DNA of 5,109 bases, taken from Suilimivivens sp964571145 (GTDB taxonomy: Bacteria > Bacillota > Clostridia > Lachnospirales > Lachnospiraceae). Below, in pieces: positions 1-5,109 of this stretch. The notes under the pieces were generated by a model. The model searched no databases, was not told the DNA's origin, and was given only the letters and a program-made list of their open reading frames with translations. The stretch spans positions 1-5,109 of the forward strand of contig CAZNAP010000150.1 in NCBI GenBank assembly GCA_964571145.1, read 5' to 3'. The translations under genes and the position numbers were made by a program. Each line of letters starts with the position of its first letter. The stretch's first letter is position 1.

Positions 1-41
1 CTATCTTCCGTCAAATTACAAAATCCTGCTATACCACACAT
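1..41 (-). CDS. Second AsnB-family glutamine amidotransferase, N-terminal fragment (cut by window edge)
   Basis: Only the first 13 codons are in the window, reading MCGIAGFCNLTED. MCG(I)xG at the extreme N-terminus is the signature of class II (Ntn-type) glutamine amidotransferases: after removal of Met, Cys2 becomes the N-terminal nucleophile that hydrolyses glutamine. The start closely parallels the complete AsnB homologue in this operon (MCGICGF), so an asparagine-synthase-like protein is the best reading. GlmS and PurF also belong to this fold, but the MCGIAGF start with the AsnB context favours AsnB. The ATG follows a strong Shine-Dalgarno and sits 19 nt after the stop of the upstream glycosyltransferase gene, so it is almost certainly in the same operon. 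The synthetase domain, and whether the gene is intact, cannot be seen. Confidence 0.85.
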   Translation of the reverse strand, partial: MCGIAGFCNLTED

Positions 42-49
42 GAATCTTA

Positions 50-54
50 CTCCT
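50..54 (-). promoter_or_regulatory. Shine-Dalgarno of the second AsnB-like gene
   Basis: AGGAG on the minus strand lies 8 nt before the ATG at 41-39, inside the 19-nt gap after the glycosyltransferase stop codon. The good match and spacing are the main support for calling the edge fragment a real gene start. Confidence 0.85.
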
Positions 55-60
55 ATTTTG

Positions 61-1146
61 CTATTTGTGTAGAGAAATCAAGTATTTCTCCCACTCTGCA
101 TTGACAATTTCCGGTTTGAAAATAACAGACGTTTTTGTGGCATTTGCTCCCATCAGCTCGGATAATTGCAAGTCATTTAGAATAATCTGCAAGTTTTCTT
201 TCATTTTCTCGGTATCCCTCACGGGGGTTAAAAGTCCATTGACTCCATGGTCAATTAAGTCTGCCGGACCTCCACAAGGACAATTTGTTGCGATTACTGT
301 CAGTCCCAAAATCATTGCTTCGATTAATGTATTTGGTAATCCTTCTGTATTAGAAGGTAAAACAAATACTTTTGCTCTATAGATAACATCTGCTATGTTA
401 TCTGAATTGCCCGGCAATACTATTCTGTCTGACCTGCCCAATTGTTGAATTAGTTGTGTTATTTTATCTCTGTCCTCGCCTTCGCCATAGATGACCAACT
501 TATATTCAGGGTAAGTATCTGCAATTTGATCAAAGGCATGTATCAGCATCGCATGATTCTTGTTTTCATCCAATCGCCCGACCGCAACAATTGTATTTTC
601 TCTTTCTCCTTGAAACCTAGGTCTAAAAAAGCTTTCACTAATGGGATTTCGAAGAATGACAGCCTTCTTCCTGACAGACTTACCAAAGAAGCTTTTGCTT
701 GCATTCGTCTGTAAAATAACGCCATCTGCAAAACGGAACAGCCCTCTAGCCATGATTCTCATCCATTTGCTATAGTATTCTGCTTCCGGTGCTCCTCGCA
801 CTGCTACCGCAGTCGCAACCGGCAAAAAAGCAGTTGTGAGAATATTCATAAAATTGTTTTTTCCAATAAAGGATAAAACAACTGTGGGTTTTTCCTGTTT
901 CCAGATATTCCTCAGCTTTTTAAAACGTCTGTGAAAATTACTGATACGATTGCCGGTAATTTCCTCTTCGCTAATCTCAGAAATAATTCGTTTAACCTGC
1001 GAATTCGGCACGTATTCATCTTCTCGCTGATAGGTTGTAACCAATAGAACCCGATGTCCTTTGGTGGTCAAATAATCAGCCAGATTCACCAATACCCTTT
1101 CTGCACCGCCTTTTTGCAGAGAACCAATCAGCATTGCAATTTTCAT
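61..1146 (-). CDS. GT4-family glycosyltransferase (second of the operon)
   Basis: A 361-residue retaining, nucleotide-sugar-dependent glycosyltransferase of the GT-B fold, GT4 family, probably acting at the cytoplasmic face of the membrane on a lipid-linked glycan. The N-terminal Rossmann domain opens with a hydrophobic strand and the loop GGAERV (13-18), typical of GT4 acceptor-side domains. The C-terminal donor domain has VGRLDENKNH (189-198, with Arg191 and Lys196 as likely phosphate-binding residues) and EGLPNTLIEAM (268-278), giving the E-x7-E pair Glu268/Glu276. CPCGGP (289-294) follows. There is no signal peptide or transmembrane segment, and length is normal for the family. The start is firm: ATG overlaps the TGA of the AsnB gene as ATGA, with AAAGGAG 7 nt upstream, implying translational coupling. 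It shares GGAER, EGLPN and CPCGGP with the first glycosyltransferase, so the two look like distant paralogues. The sugar and linkage are unknown; PglH/PglJ- or CapH-like N-acetylhexosamine transferases are plausible comparisons only. Confidence 0.93.
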   Translation of the reverse strand: MKIAMLIGSLQKGGAERVLVNLADYLTTKGHRVLLVTTYQREDEYVPNSQVKRIISEISEEEITGNRISNFHRRFKKLRNIWKQEKPTVVLSFIGKNNFMNILTTAFLPVATAVAVRGAPEAEYYSKWMRIMARGLFRFADGVILQTNASKSFFGKSVRKKAVILRNPISESFFRPRFQGERENTIVAVGRLDENKNHAMLIHAFDQIADTYPEYKLVIYGEGEDRDKITQLIQQLGRSDRIVLPGNSDNIADVIYRAKVFVLPSNTEGLPNTLIEAMILGLTVIATNCPCGGPADLIDHGVNGLLTPVRDTEKMKENLQIILNDLQLSELMGANATKTSVIFKPEIVNAEWEKYLISLHK

Positions 1147-3017
1147 GCACCTACTCCTTTAAACTTCTCATACCACTGCTGAAATACAAACAATGACCAG
1201 CACATCTTGGAATAATTAGCACCTGTAGCAGGTCCTCCATCGCCTGTTCGGATATAACTTTCAACCATATTTGATACGAAATCGCCATCAAATATACCTT
1301 GCTTATTTAAATAATCTCTGTTACTCAAATCAAGAAGCTGCTCCTTTAAGGGACCACGCAGCCACTGATCCAACGGTACCCCAAAACCAACCTTGGGTCT
1401 GTCCAATAATTCTTTGGGAATATAGCCGTATGCCAAATCCTTGAGTATTCGCTTCTTATTTCCATTCTTATACTTTAAATCATGCGACAGACGGAACGAA
1501 TATTCCATTACATCTCTGTCTAAAATTGGGCATCTGGTTTCAAGGGAATATTTCATAGACGCACGGTCTACTTTGCAAAGAATGTCACCCGGAAGATAAG
1601 TATCCATATCTAACAGCATTCTTCTGGTCTGCCAGTTACGCACTTCATATTCCTGTTCTACAGGGTATTTAATGGGCATCTGCTGTCCCAATACCATTTG
1701 ATTGGCAAATTCAATATATGATAACGAACCCAGTTGTGTTTTCGTCTGTTGATCTCTGTTATTTGCAATGACACGAACTCGGAAAGGCAGCTTGTTTAGT
1801 ATGCCAAGCGTCTTTCCTACACCATAGGTCAGTGACCCAAGTGCATCTAACTGCTGCGCCTGCTTCACATTCTCATAGATATTGTATCCGCAAAAAAATT
1901 CATCTCCACCGTCTCCGGAGAGTGCAACGGTTACATCTCGCCTGGCTAGTTCCGATACAAGCATGGTTACAATCTGGGATGAATCTGCAAAGGGTTCATC
2001 ATAATAAGTAGGAATACTGGCTACCAGCTCATACATTTCTTTCTCGGATATATACAGTTCTGTATGATTTGTTCCCAACACTTTAGCCACTTCTGCAGCA
2101 TAATGTGCTTCATTATAACGTTCTTCATTAAAACCGATAGAAAAGGTTTTCACAGGTTCGCTGACAGCTTCCTGCGCCATTGCAGTCATCAGTGAAGAAT
2201 CGTAGCCACCGCTTAAAAATGCCCCCAGCGGTACATCCGCAATCATTCGTGAGGTAACTGCTTTCTTTAAAAGTTCCTTCAGTTCACTTTTAGCCTGTTC
2301 GTAATCTGTAACGGGATTTTGCTGCATTTCATGGTAAACAGTCTTGATATCCCAGTATTTCCAGGTTTTGACTGCTCCATACCGATATTCCAAAATGCCA
2401 CCTGGTTCCAGTTTATAAACGCCTTCAAATATACTCTCGGGTGCATTAATATATTGCTGGAATAAGTATCTAGACAACACATCTGTCTTGATTTTACTAT
2501 TAAATCCGGGACGTGTCATAATCGGTTTTAGCTCTGAAGCAAAATAAATGTTTTCTTGTTCCAACTGATAATAGAGGGGTTTCTTCCCGATTCTGTCCCT
2601 GACCAAATACAACACATCACTGTCACGGTCGAATAATGCAATGGCAAACATTCCGTTAAACTGTGAAATACAGTCGATCCCCCACTTTAAATAAGCAGCG
2701 ATAATAACCTCTGTATCACAATTGGAGCGGAAAGTATACTCTGATAATTTCTCTCTAATTTCCTGGAAGTTATAAATCTCTCCATTATAAACCACGCTGA
2801 TTCGTCCGTTTGGTGAATGCATGGGCTGATGTCCCAGCTGTGACAAATCCAATATAGATAATCGTCTCTGTGCCAAACCTAAGGAAAAGCCATCAGAAAG
2901 AGGAAAAAGTTCTTCTCCCGAATCATCCGGCCCACGATGAATCATGGTATCGTTCATTTTCTTCAGCTGGGTTGTTGTAATATTCTGTTTTGATATGAAT
3001 CCACATATTCCGCACAT
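1143..3017 (-). CDS. asnB: AsnB-family glutamine-hydrolysing asparagine synthase / glycan amidotransferase
   Basis: A complete 624-residue AsnB-family protein. The N-terminal class II glutaminase domain has nucleophile Cys2 in MCGICGF, HRGPDDSG (27-34), RRLSILD (51-57), YNGEIYN (77-83) and SNCDTE (98-103), supplying the expected glutamine-site residues Arg51, Asn78, Glu80 and Asp101. The synthetase domain has the ATP pyrophosphatase loop SGGYDSS (269-275), DEPFADSS (340-347), LSGDGGDE (366-373), KVDRASM (482-488), LETRCPILD (492-500) and RPKVGFGVP (540-548), so both half-reactions look intact. Family chemistry: glutamine supplies ammonia to an ATP-activated carboxylate, classically aspartate. 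Between two glycosyltransferases, with another AsnB-like gene next, it more likely amidates a carboxylated sugar or other surface-polymer component, as proposed for AsnB homologues in O-antigen loci; this is inference, and true asparagine synthesis is not excluded. It starts 20 nt after the deacetylase-like gene and ends in a 4-nt overlap with the next gene. The symbol denotes the family only. Confidence 0.95.
   Translation of the reverse strand: MCGICGFISKQNITTTQLKKMNDTMIHRGPDDSGEELFPLSDGFSLGLAQRRLSILDLSQLGHQPMHSPNGRISVVYNGEIYNFQEIREKLSEYTFRSNCDTEVIIAAYLKWGIDCISQFNGMFAIALFDRDSDVLYLVRDRIGKKPLYYQLEQENIYFASELKPIMTRPGFNSKIKTDVLSRYLFQQYINAPESIFEGVYKLEPGGILEYRYGAVKTWKYWDIKTVYHEMQQNPVTDYEQAKSELKELLKKAVTSRMIADVPLGAFLSGGYDSSLMTAMAQEAVSEPVKTFSIGFNEERYNEAHYAAEVAKVLGTNHTELYISEKEMYELVASIPTYYDEPFADSSQIVTMLVSELARRDVTVALSGDGGDEFFCGYNIYENVKQAQQLDALGSLTYGVGKTLGILNKLPFRVRVIANNRDQQTKTQLGSLSYIEFANQMVLGQQMPIKYPVEQEYEVRNWQTRRMLLDMDTYLPGDILCKVDRASMKYSLETRCPILDRDVMEYSFRLSHDLKYKNGNKKRILKDLAYGYIPKELLDRPKVGFGVPLDQWLRGPLKEQLLDLSNRDYLNKQGIFDGDFVSNMVESYIRTGDGGPATGANYSKMCWSLFVFQQWYEKFKGVGA
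1154..1160 (-). promoter_or_regulatory. Shine-Dalgarno of the second glycosyltransferase gene
   Basis: AAAGGAG on the minus strand lies 7 nt before the ATG at 1146. It sits inside the last codons of the AsnB gene, so ribosomes finishing AsnB can re-initiate at the overlapping ATGA. It is the strongest ribosome binding site in the window and fixes this start. Confidence 0.88.
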
Positions 3018-3029
3018 ATCTTAACTCAT

Positions 3030-3034
3030 TCCCT
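3030..3034 (-). promoter_or_regulatory. Weak, distant Shine-Dalgarno of the AsnB gene
   Basis: AGGGA on the minus strand lies 12 nt before the ATG at 3017, longer than the usual 5-9 nt; a bare GAG at 3025-3027 is better spaced but very short. The start is fixed by the essential MCGI N-terminus, not by this site. Weak initiation or coupling to the upstream gene would be expected. Confidence 0.45.
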
Positions 3035-3037
3035 GTT

Positions 3038-3799
3038 TTATTTTGATACATCCTTACCTAAAAACCAGTCTTTGTATTCCACCATGTCTTTACATTCATG
3101 GTCAACGCTCTCAACCAGTTCAATATACTTCTCCTGCATAAGCGTTTTGTAATTATCAAAATTATTATATCCTTTTTTGGTCCATGCAAAAGGATGCGTT
3201 AAAATCTGGACTTTGTTATTCTTGGTAATATTCTCTTCATTGGGGTAACCATATCTCCAGATATGATTTGCATCTGACATATATTTCACTTCCATCGGCA
3301 TATCTTCTGTGACGTTCTCTGCAAAACAAAAGAACTCGTCCTGATAAGCATTCAATAATCCGGGAAGTTTGATATTCTCTCGTAACACATCTTTCGAGGG
3401 TCTGTGTATGGAAAACTCCTTCACTTCGAAGCCAAACAGTTCACTTAAAATTTCCACTTCTTTCATAATTCTCTTACGAATCAGCTGCATATCGGTTAAG
3501 CCATTTAGTGCATAGTGTAATCCTATACCATGGCCTCTCTCATGCATATCTTTGATTAAGTCCATGTTCTTCTTAGATAATATATTATAGGAATTATTCG
3601 TCCACTGAAAGAAATAGGTAGAGGTGAAGTCCATGCTTCTTTCCACCTTAGCCAAATCATAGGCTCTCTCCACACTGAATTCTACATCATGTCTCATAAT
3701 GATAAATTTGTCCTGCGTCAGTGCCTTTTGATAATCACATTGCAGTCCTGTTGCTTTAATAATTCGAATCATTTCTCTGTAGTCGTCAAATGAAAACAT
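3038..3799 (-). CDS. Polysaccharide-deacetylase-like protein (divergent CE4 / NodB fold)
   Basis: A 253-residue protein resembling the short, glycan-cluster-associated branch of the polysaccharide deacetylase superfamily, which uses an RHDVD first motif instead of TFDDG. Visible motifs are IMRHDVE (34-40, Asp38 the likely first acidic residue), TYFFQW (61-66) as a barrel strand, GHGIGLHY (89-96, His90 and His95 the likely metal-binding pair), SIHRPS (130-135) and a late LTHPFAW (200-206) with His202. If active it would hydrolyse an N- or O-acyl group on a sugar using a divalent metal. The second acidic residue is Glu40 where Asp is usual, so activity is uncertain. There is no signal peptide or membrane segment, suggesting a cytosolic role on a nucleotide sugar or lipid-linked intermediate rather than on exported polymer. 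The ATG at 3799 has only weak ribosome-binding sequence (GGA 8 nt or AGGA 12 nt upstream), but the MFSFDDY start fits the fold better than Met10. Some relatives in O-antigen loci are only putative deacetylases. Confidence 0.75.
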   Translation of the reverse strand: MFSFDDYREMIRIIKATGLQCDYQKALTQDKFIIMRHDVEFSVERAYDLAKVERSMDFTSTYFFQWTNNSYNILSKKNMDLIKDMHERGHGIGLHYALNGLTDMQLIRKRIMKEVEILSELFGFEVKEFSIHRPSKDVLRENIKLPGLLNAYQDEFFCFAENVTEDMPMEVKYMSDANHIWRYGYPNEENITKNNKVQILTHPFAWTKKGYNNFDNYKTLMQEKYIELVESVDHECKDMVEYKDWFLGKDVSK

Positions 3800-3853
3800 T
3801 CTATTTGTCCATCCTATCGATTCTATTTATCTTTTATTTTGATTTTCTGTTTT
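3800..3853 (-). repeat. 54-nt T-rich (plus strand) spacer with two short direct repeats
   Basis: This is the largest gap inside the operon. On the plus strand, tttatcttttat occurs at 3826-3837 and again at 3853-3864 (the second copy covers the glycosyltransferase stop codon), and attctattt occurs at 3798-3806 and 3820-3828 (the first copy covers the ATG of the downstream gene). The palindrome atcgat lies at 3816-3821. I see no GC-rich hairpin followed by a U tract, so no terminator, and no convincing -35/-10 pair. On the minus-strand transcript it is A-rich and probably unstructured, holding the weak ribosome binding site of the deacetylase-like gene. The repeats may only reflect low complexity. 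Confidence 0.5.
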
Positions 3854-4963
3854 TTATCTTTTATGAGAAGAGATAACGGTTTCAATATAGTCACGCCATT
3901 GGTTGATAATCGCTTTACCATTCGTGCGTGCTTCTATTTTACGTGCATTGTCACCTAATTGATCTGCTAATGCAGGGTCTTCAATCAACTTACAAATTCC
4001 ATCTGCCATAGCCTGTTCATCACAGATTGGTATCAGTAATCCGTCCACTCCATCTGTCATGACGGTTCTTGGTCCGCCGCAGGGGCAATCAGTTGCTACA
4101 ATGGGCAAGCCCAGTGCCATAGCCTCCAGTAATGCATTAGGCAAGCCTTCCCAATCAGAGGAAAATGCGTAAACTGCTGCATCCACTAAATCTTTTTCCA
4201 AAGAGTCACTGGCTCCCATGAGCTTCACGTACTCTTGCGCTTGATTTTCTGTAATGATCTTCTCCAAAATTTCTTTGGTTCCATCGCAGGAATCACCGCC
4301 ATAAATCTTGAGAACGTAGTCCGGATGCTTTTGATGCACTTGGATAAAGGCCCGAATCAGCATAGGTTGATTCTTGAAATCTACCAGTCGACCGGACTGC
4401 ACAACCGTTTTTGTACGCTGTTTCGGCTTGGGCATTTCTATATATTTATCATGAACAGGATTTAGTATAATCGTGGATTTATCTTGTAGGTATTTCGGAA
4501 AGAAGCTGCGCTGTCCCTCTGTCTGAAAGACACAGCCTGCTGCTCTCGGAAACAAAACCGGAATCTGCAATTTGTCACTTAGCGCATCATAATGTCCCAC
4601 CGGATCGGTCCTAATGGATATAATGACCGGAACTTTCGTTCCTCGCGCTGCCATCAGTGCACGGTAATTTGCCCGCTGCGCAAAAGCAATCAGTACATCG
4701 GGTTGTTCAGCCTTTAGCAAATCCCGTAAATACTTAACGCGCAGTAAAAATTTGGTGAGCCAGGGTTTCTTCTCATCGCTTTCTCTTAATCCAACGTGAA
4801 TTCTGCGGATTGAAGTATCCAACTCAAATTCATTTTCACCCTGCCATTCAGTTGCTATGATAATTTCATCATTCTCTTTCGCAAATTGGTTAGCCAAATT
4901 GGAAACTACCCGTTCTGCTCCACCCTGCTCCAGACAATTCAAATGAAACATTATTTTGCGCAT
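3854..4963 (-). CDS. GT4-family glycosyltransferase (first gene of the operon)
   Basis: A 369-residue GT-B fold, GT4-family retaining glycosyltransferase, predicted to transfer a sugar from a nucleotide donor to a lipid-linked or growing surface glycan on the cytoplasmic side. Numbered from the chosen start: GGAERVV (14-20) in the acceptor domain, SGRLVDFKNQ (190-199) with Arg192 and Lys197 in the donor domain, EGLPNALLEAM (272-282) with the E-x7-E pair Glu272/Glu280, then CPCGGP (293-298). The longest frame begins 24 nt earlier at 4987 (adding MFNRRRKI), but that ATG has no Shine-Dalgarno, whereas the ATG at 4963 has GGAG 7 nt upstream and gives the usual GT4 opening MRKIMFHLN with strand 1 at the N-terminus. 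There is no signal peptide or transmembrane segment. It is first in the operon behind a strong promoter and precedes the deacetylase-like gene by 54 nt. The overall style resembles PglH/PglJ and CapH N-acetylhexosamine transferases, but donor and linkage cannot be assigned. Confidence 0.93.
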   Translation of the reverse strand: MRKIMFHLNCLEQGGAERVVSNLANQFAKENDEIIIATEWQGENEFELDTSIRRIHVGLRESDEKKPWLTKFLLRVKYLRDLLKAEQPDVLIAFAQRANYRALMAARGTKVPVIISIRTDPVGHYDALSDKLQIPVLFPRAAGCVFQTEGQRSFFPKYLQDKSTIILNPVHDKYIEMPKPKQRTKTVVQSGRLVDFKNQPMLIRAFIQVHQKHPDYVLKIYGGDSCDGTKEILEKIITENQAQEYVKLMGASDSLEKDLVDAAVYAFSSDWEGLPNALLEAMALGLPIVATDCPCGGPRTVMTDGVDGLLIPICDEQAMADGICKLIEDPALADQLGDNARKIEARTNGKAIINQWRDYIETVISSHKR

Positions 4964-4970
4964 AATTTTT

Positions 4971-4974
4971 CTCC
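4971..4974 (-). promoter_or_regulatory. Shine-Dalgarno deciding the start of the first glycosyltransferase
   Basis: GGAG on the minus strand, 7 nt before the ATG at 4963. It lies inside the frame that would be translated from the upstream ATG at 4987, which itself has no purine-rich site within 15 nt except an A-run, so initiation at 4963 is preferred. Confidence 0.8.
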
Positions 4975-5000
4975 GTCTATTAAACATTGAGTTTTTTATT

Positions 5001-5027
5001 AGTCAGTCGGTGCTTATCCGAGTGACT
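5001..5027 (-). promoter_or_regulatory. Leader hairpin (10-bp arms, one mismatch, 7-nt loop)
   Basis: In the minus-strand leader RNA the arms AGTCACTCGG and CCGACTGACT pair over 10 positions with a single C-C mismatch around the loop ATAAGCA. It is followed by an A-rich stretch, not a U tract, so it is not an intrinsic terminator in the operon direction. It lies about 27 nt upstream of the Shine-Dalgarno and does not cover it. It could stabilise the 5' end, bind a regulator, or act as a DNA-level site. No known riboswitch class is recognised. Confidence 0.6.
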
Positions 5028-5050
5028 TATTTACTGATATAATGCTTATC
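5011..5050 (-). repeat. Twin GATAAGCA motif, 32 bp apart
   Basis: On the minus strand GATAAGCA occurs exactly at 5050-5043 and at 5018-5011. Each copy sits at the centre of an inverted repeat (the promoter palindrome and the leader hairpin). A shorter relative, TAAGCA, occurs at 5094-5089. A spacing of 32 bp is about three helical turns, placing the copies on the same DNA face, which would suit a paired regulator site. Function is unproven. Confidence 0.5.
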
Positions 5051-5061
5051 GCATTATATCA
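5035..5061. repeat. Perfect 11-bp inverted repeat over the -10 and start site (putative operator)
   Basis: TGATATAATGC at 5035-5045 is mirrored exactly by GCATTATATCA at 5051-5061 around the 5-bp centre TTATC. The right arm contains the extended -10 of the operon promoter and the centre overlaps the predicted transcription start, a classic repressor-operator position. Because only the left arm would be in the transcript, the repeat should act as DNA rather than as an RNA hairpin. The symmetry also creates TGATATAAT on the plus strand (5035-5043), a possible face-to-face promoter, though its -35 region is poor. Confidence 0.7.
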
Positions 5062-5081
5062 TATTCTACTATGACAGGCAA
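5053..5081 (-). promoter_or_regulatory. Sigma-A-type promoter of the glycan operon
   Basis: On the minus strand: -35 TTGCCT (5081-5076, 4 of 6 consensus), a 17-nt spacer, and -10 TATAAT (5058-5053, 6 of 6) with a TG one base upstream making it an extended -10. Predicted transcription start is near 5047-5046, giving a leader of about 83 nt to the ATG at 4963. A small GCAAA-N4-TTTGC inverted repeat (5078-5091) overlaps the -35 edge. No other convincing promoter is seen between the genes, so this may drive the whole operon. Confidence 0.8.
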
Positions 5082-5109
5082 AATTATTTGCTTACAAGTA
5101 TAACTGCTT

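Noticed and set aside
65..714. Plus-strand frames of 105 and 86 codons opposite the second glycosyltransferase
   Set aside because: They are antisense to a gene with clear GT4 motifs, lack recognisable motifs and have cysteine- and phenylalanine-rich shadow composition.
2279..2482. Minus-strand 67-codon frame inside the AsnB gene
   Set aside because: It is out of frame with an intact AsnB domain and has no ribosome binding site or motif; a shadow frame.
3800..3853. Possible intrinsic terminator or internal promoter in the T-rich gap
   Set aside because: The T run is on the plus strand, so the operon transcript is A-rich there; there is no GC hairpin. A TAGAAT lookalike -10 has no acceptable -35.
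4235..4465. Plus-strand 76-codon frame opposite the first glycosyltransferase
   Set aside because: It is antisense to the conserved donor-binding domain, with no motif or start signal.
5001..5027. Leader hairpin as a terminator or attenuator
   Set aside because: In the operon direction it is followed by AATAAAAAAC rather than a U tract, and no alternative pairing or leader peptide is evident.
5071..5103. Tiny plus-strand reading frame of 10 codons (MTGKIICLQV) downstream of the possible reverse-strand -10
   Set aside because: It has no Shine-Dalgarno, lies across the -35 of the operon promoter and is too short to support.

Overview
All supportable genes lie on the minus strand and read right to left as one tightly packed operon for assembling and modifying a cell-surface glycan. 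Moderately AT-rich DNA, strong GGAG-type ribosome binding sites and a consensus sigma-A-type promoter suggest a Firmicute, most likely a Clostridia/Lachnospiraceae-like gut bacterium. This placement is inferred from composition and protein style; there is no rRNA or other marker gene.

Layout in transcription order: (1) a promoter at 5053-5081 with a perfect TATAAT -10, a TG extension and a 17-nt spacer, its -10 lying inside a perfect 11-bp inverted repeat; (2) a leader of about 80 nt with an imperfect 10-bp hairpin whose loop repeats the GATAAGCA found at the centre of the promoter palindrome; (3) a GT4 glycosyltransferase (3854-4963, start moved 24 nt inside the longest reading frame); (4) after a 54-nt T-rich gap, a short polysaccharide-deacetylase-like protein (3038-3799); (5) after 20 nt, an AsnB-family glutamine amidotransferase (1143-3017); (6) overlapping it by 4 nt (ATGA), a second GT4 glycosyltransferase (61-1146); (7) after 19 nt holding a clear Shine-Dalgarno, the first 13 codons of a second AsnB-family amidotransferase (1-41), cut by the window edge.

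The two glycosyltransferases probably add sugars to a lipid-linked oligosaccharide at the inner face of the membrane. The AsnB proteins probably transfer glutamine-derived ammonia to a carboxylate, perhaps a uronic acid in the glycan, and the CE4-like protein may remove an acyl group or act on a related sugar. This joint role is inferred from gene context; the sugar and acceptor cannot be read from the sequence. The alternating order glycosyltransferase, deacetylase-like, AsnB, glycosyltransferase, AsnB is the main point of interest, with the palindromic promoter next. There is no tRNA, rRNA, CRISPR array, insertion sequence or gene-free stretch over 300 bases.
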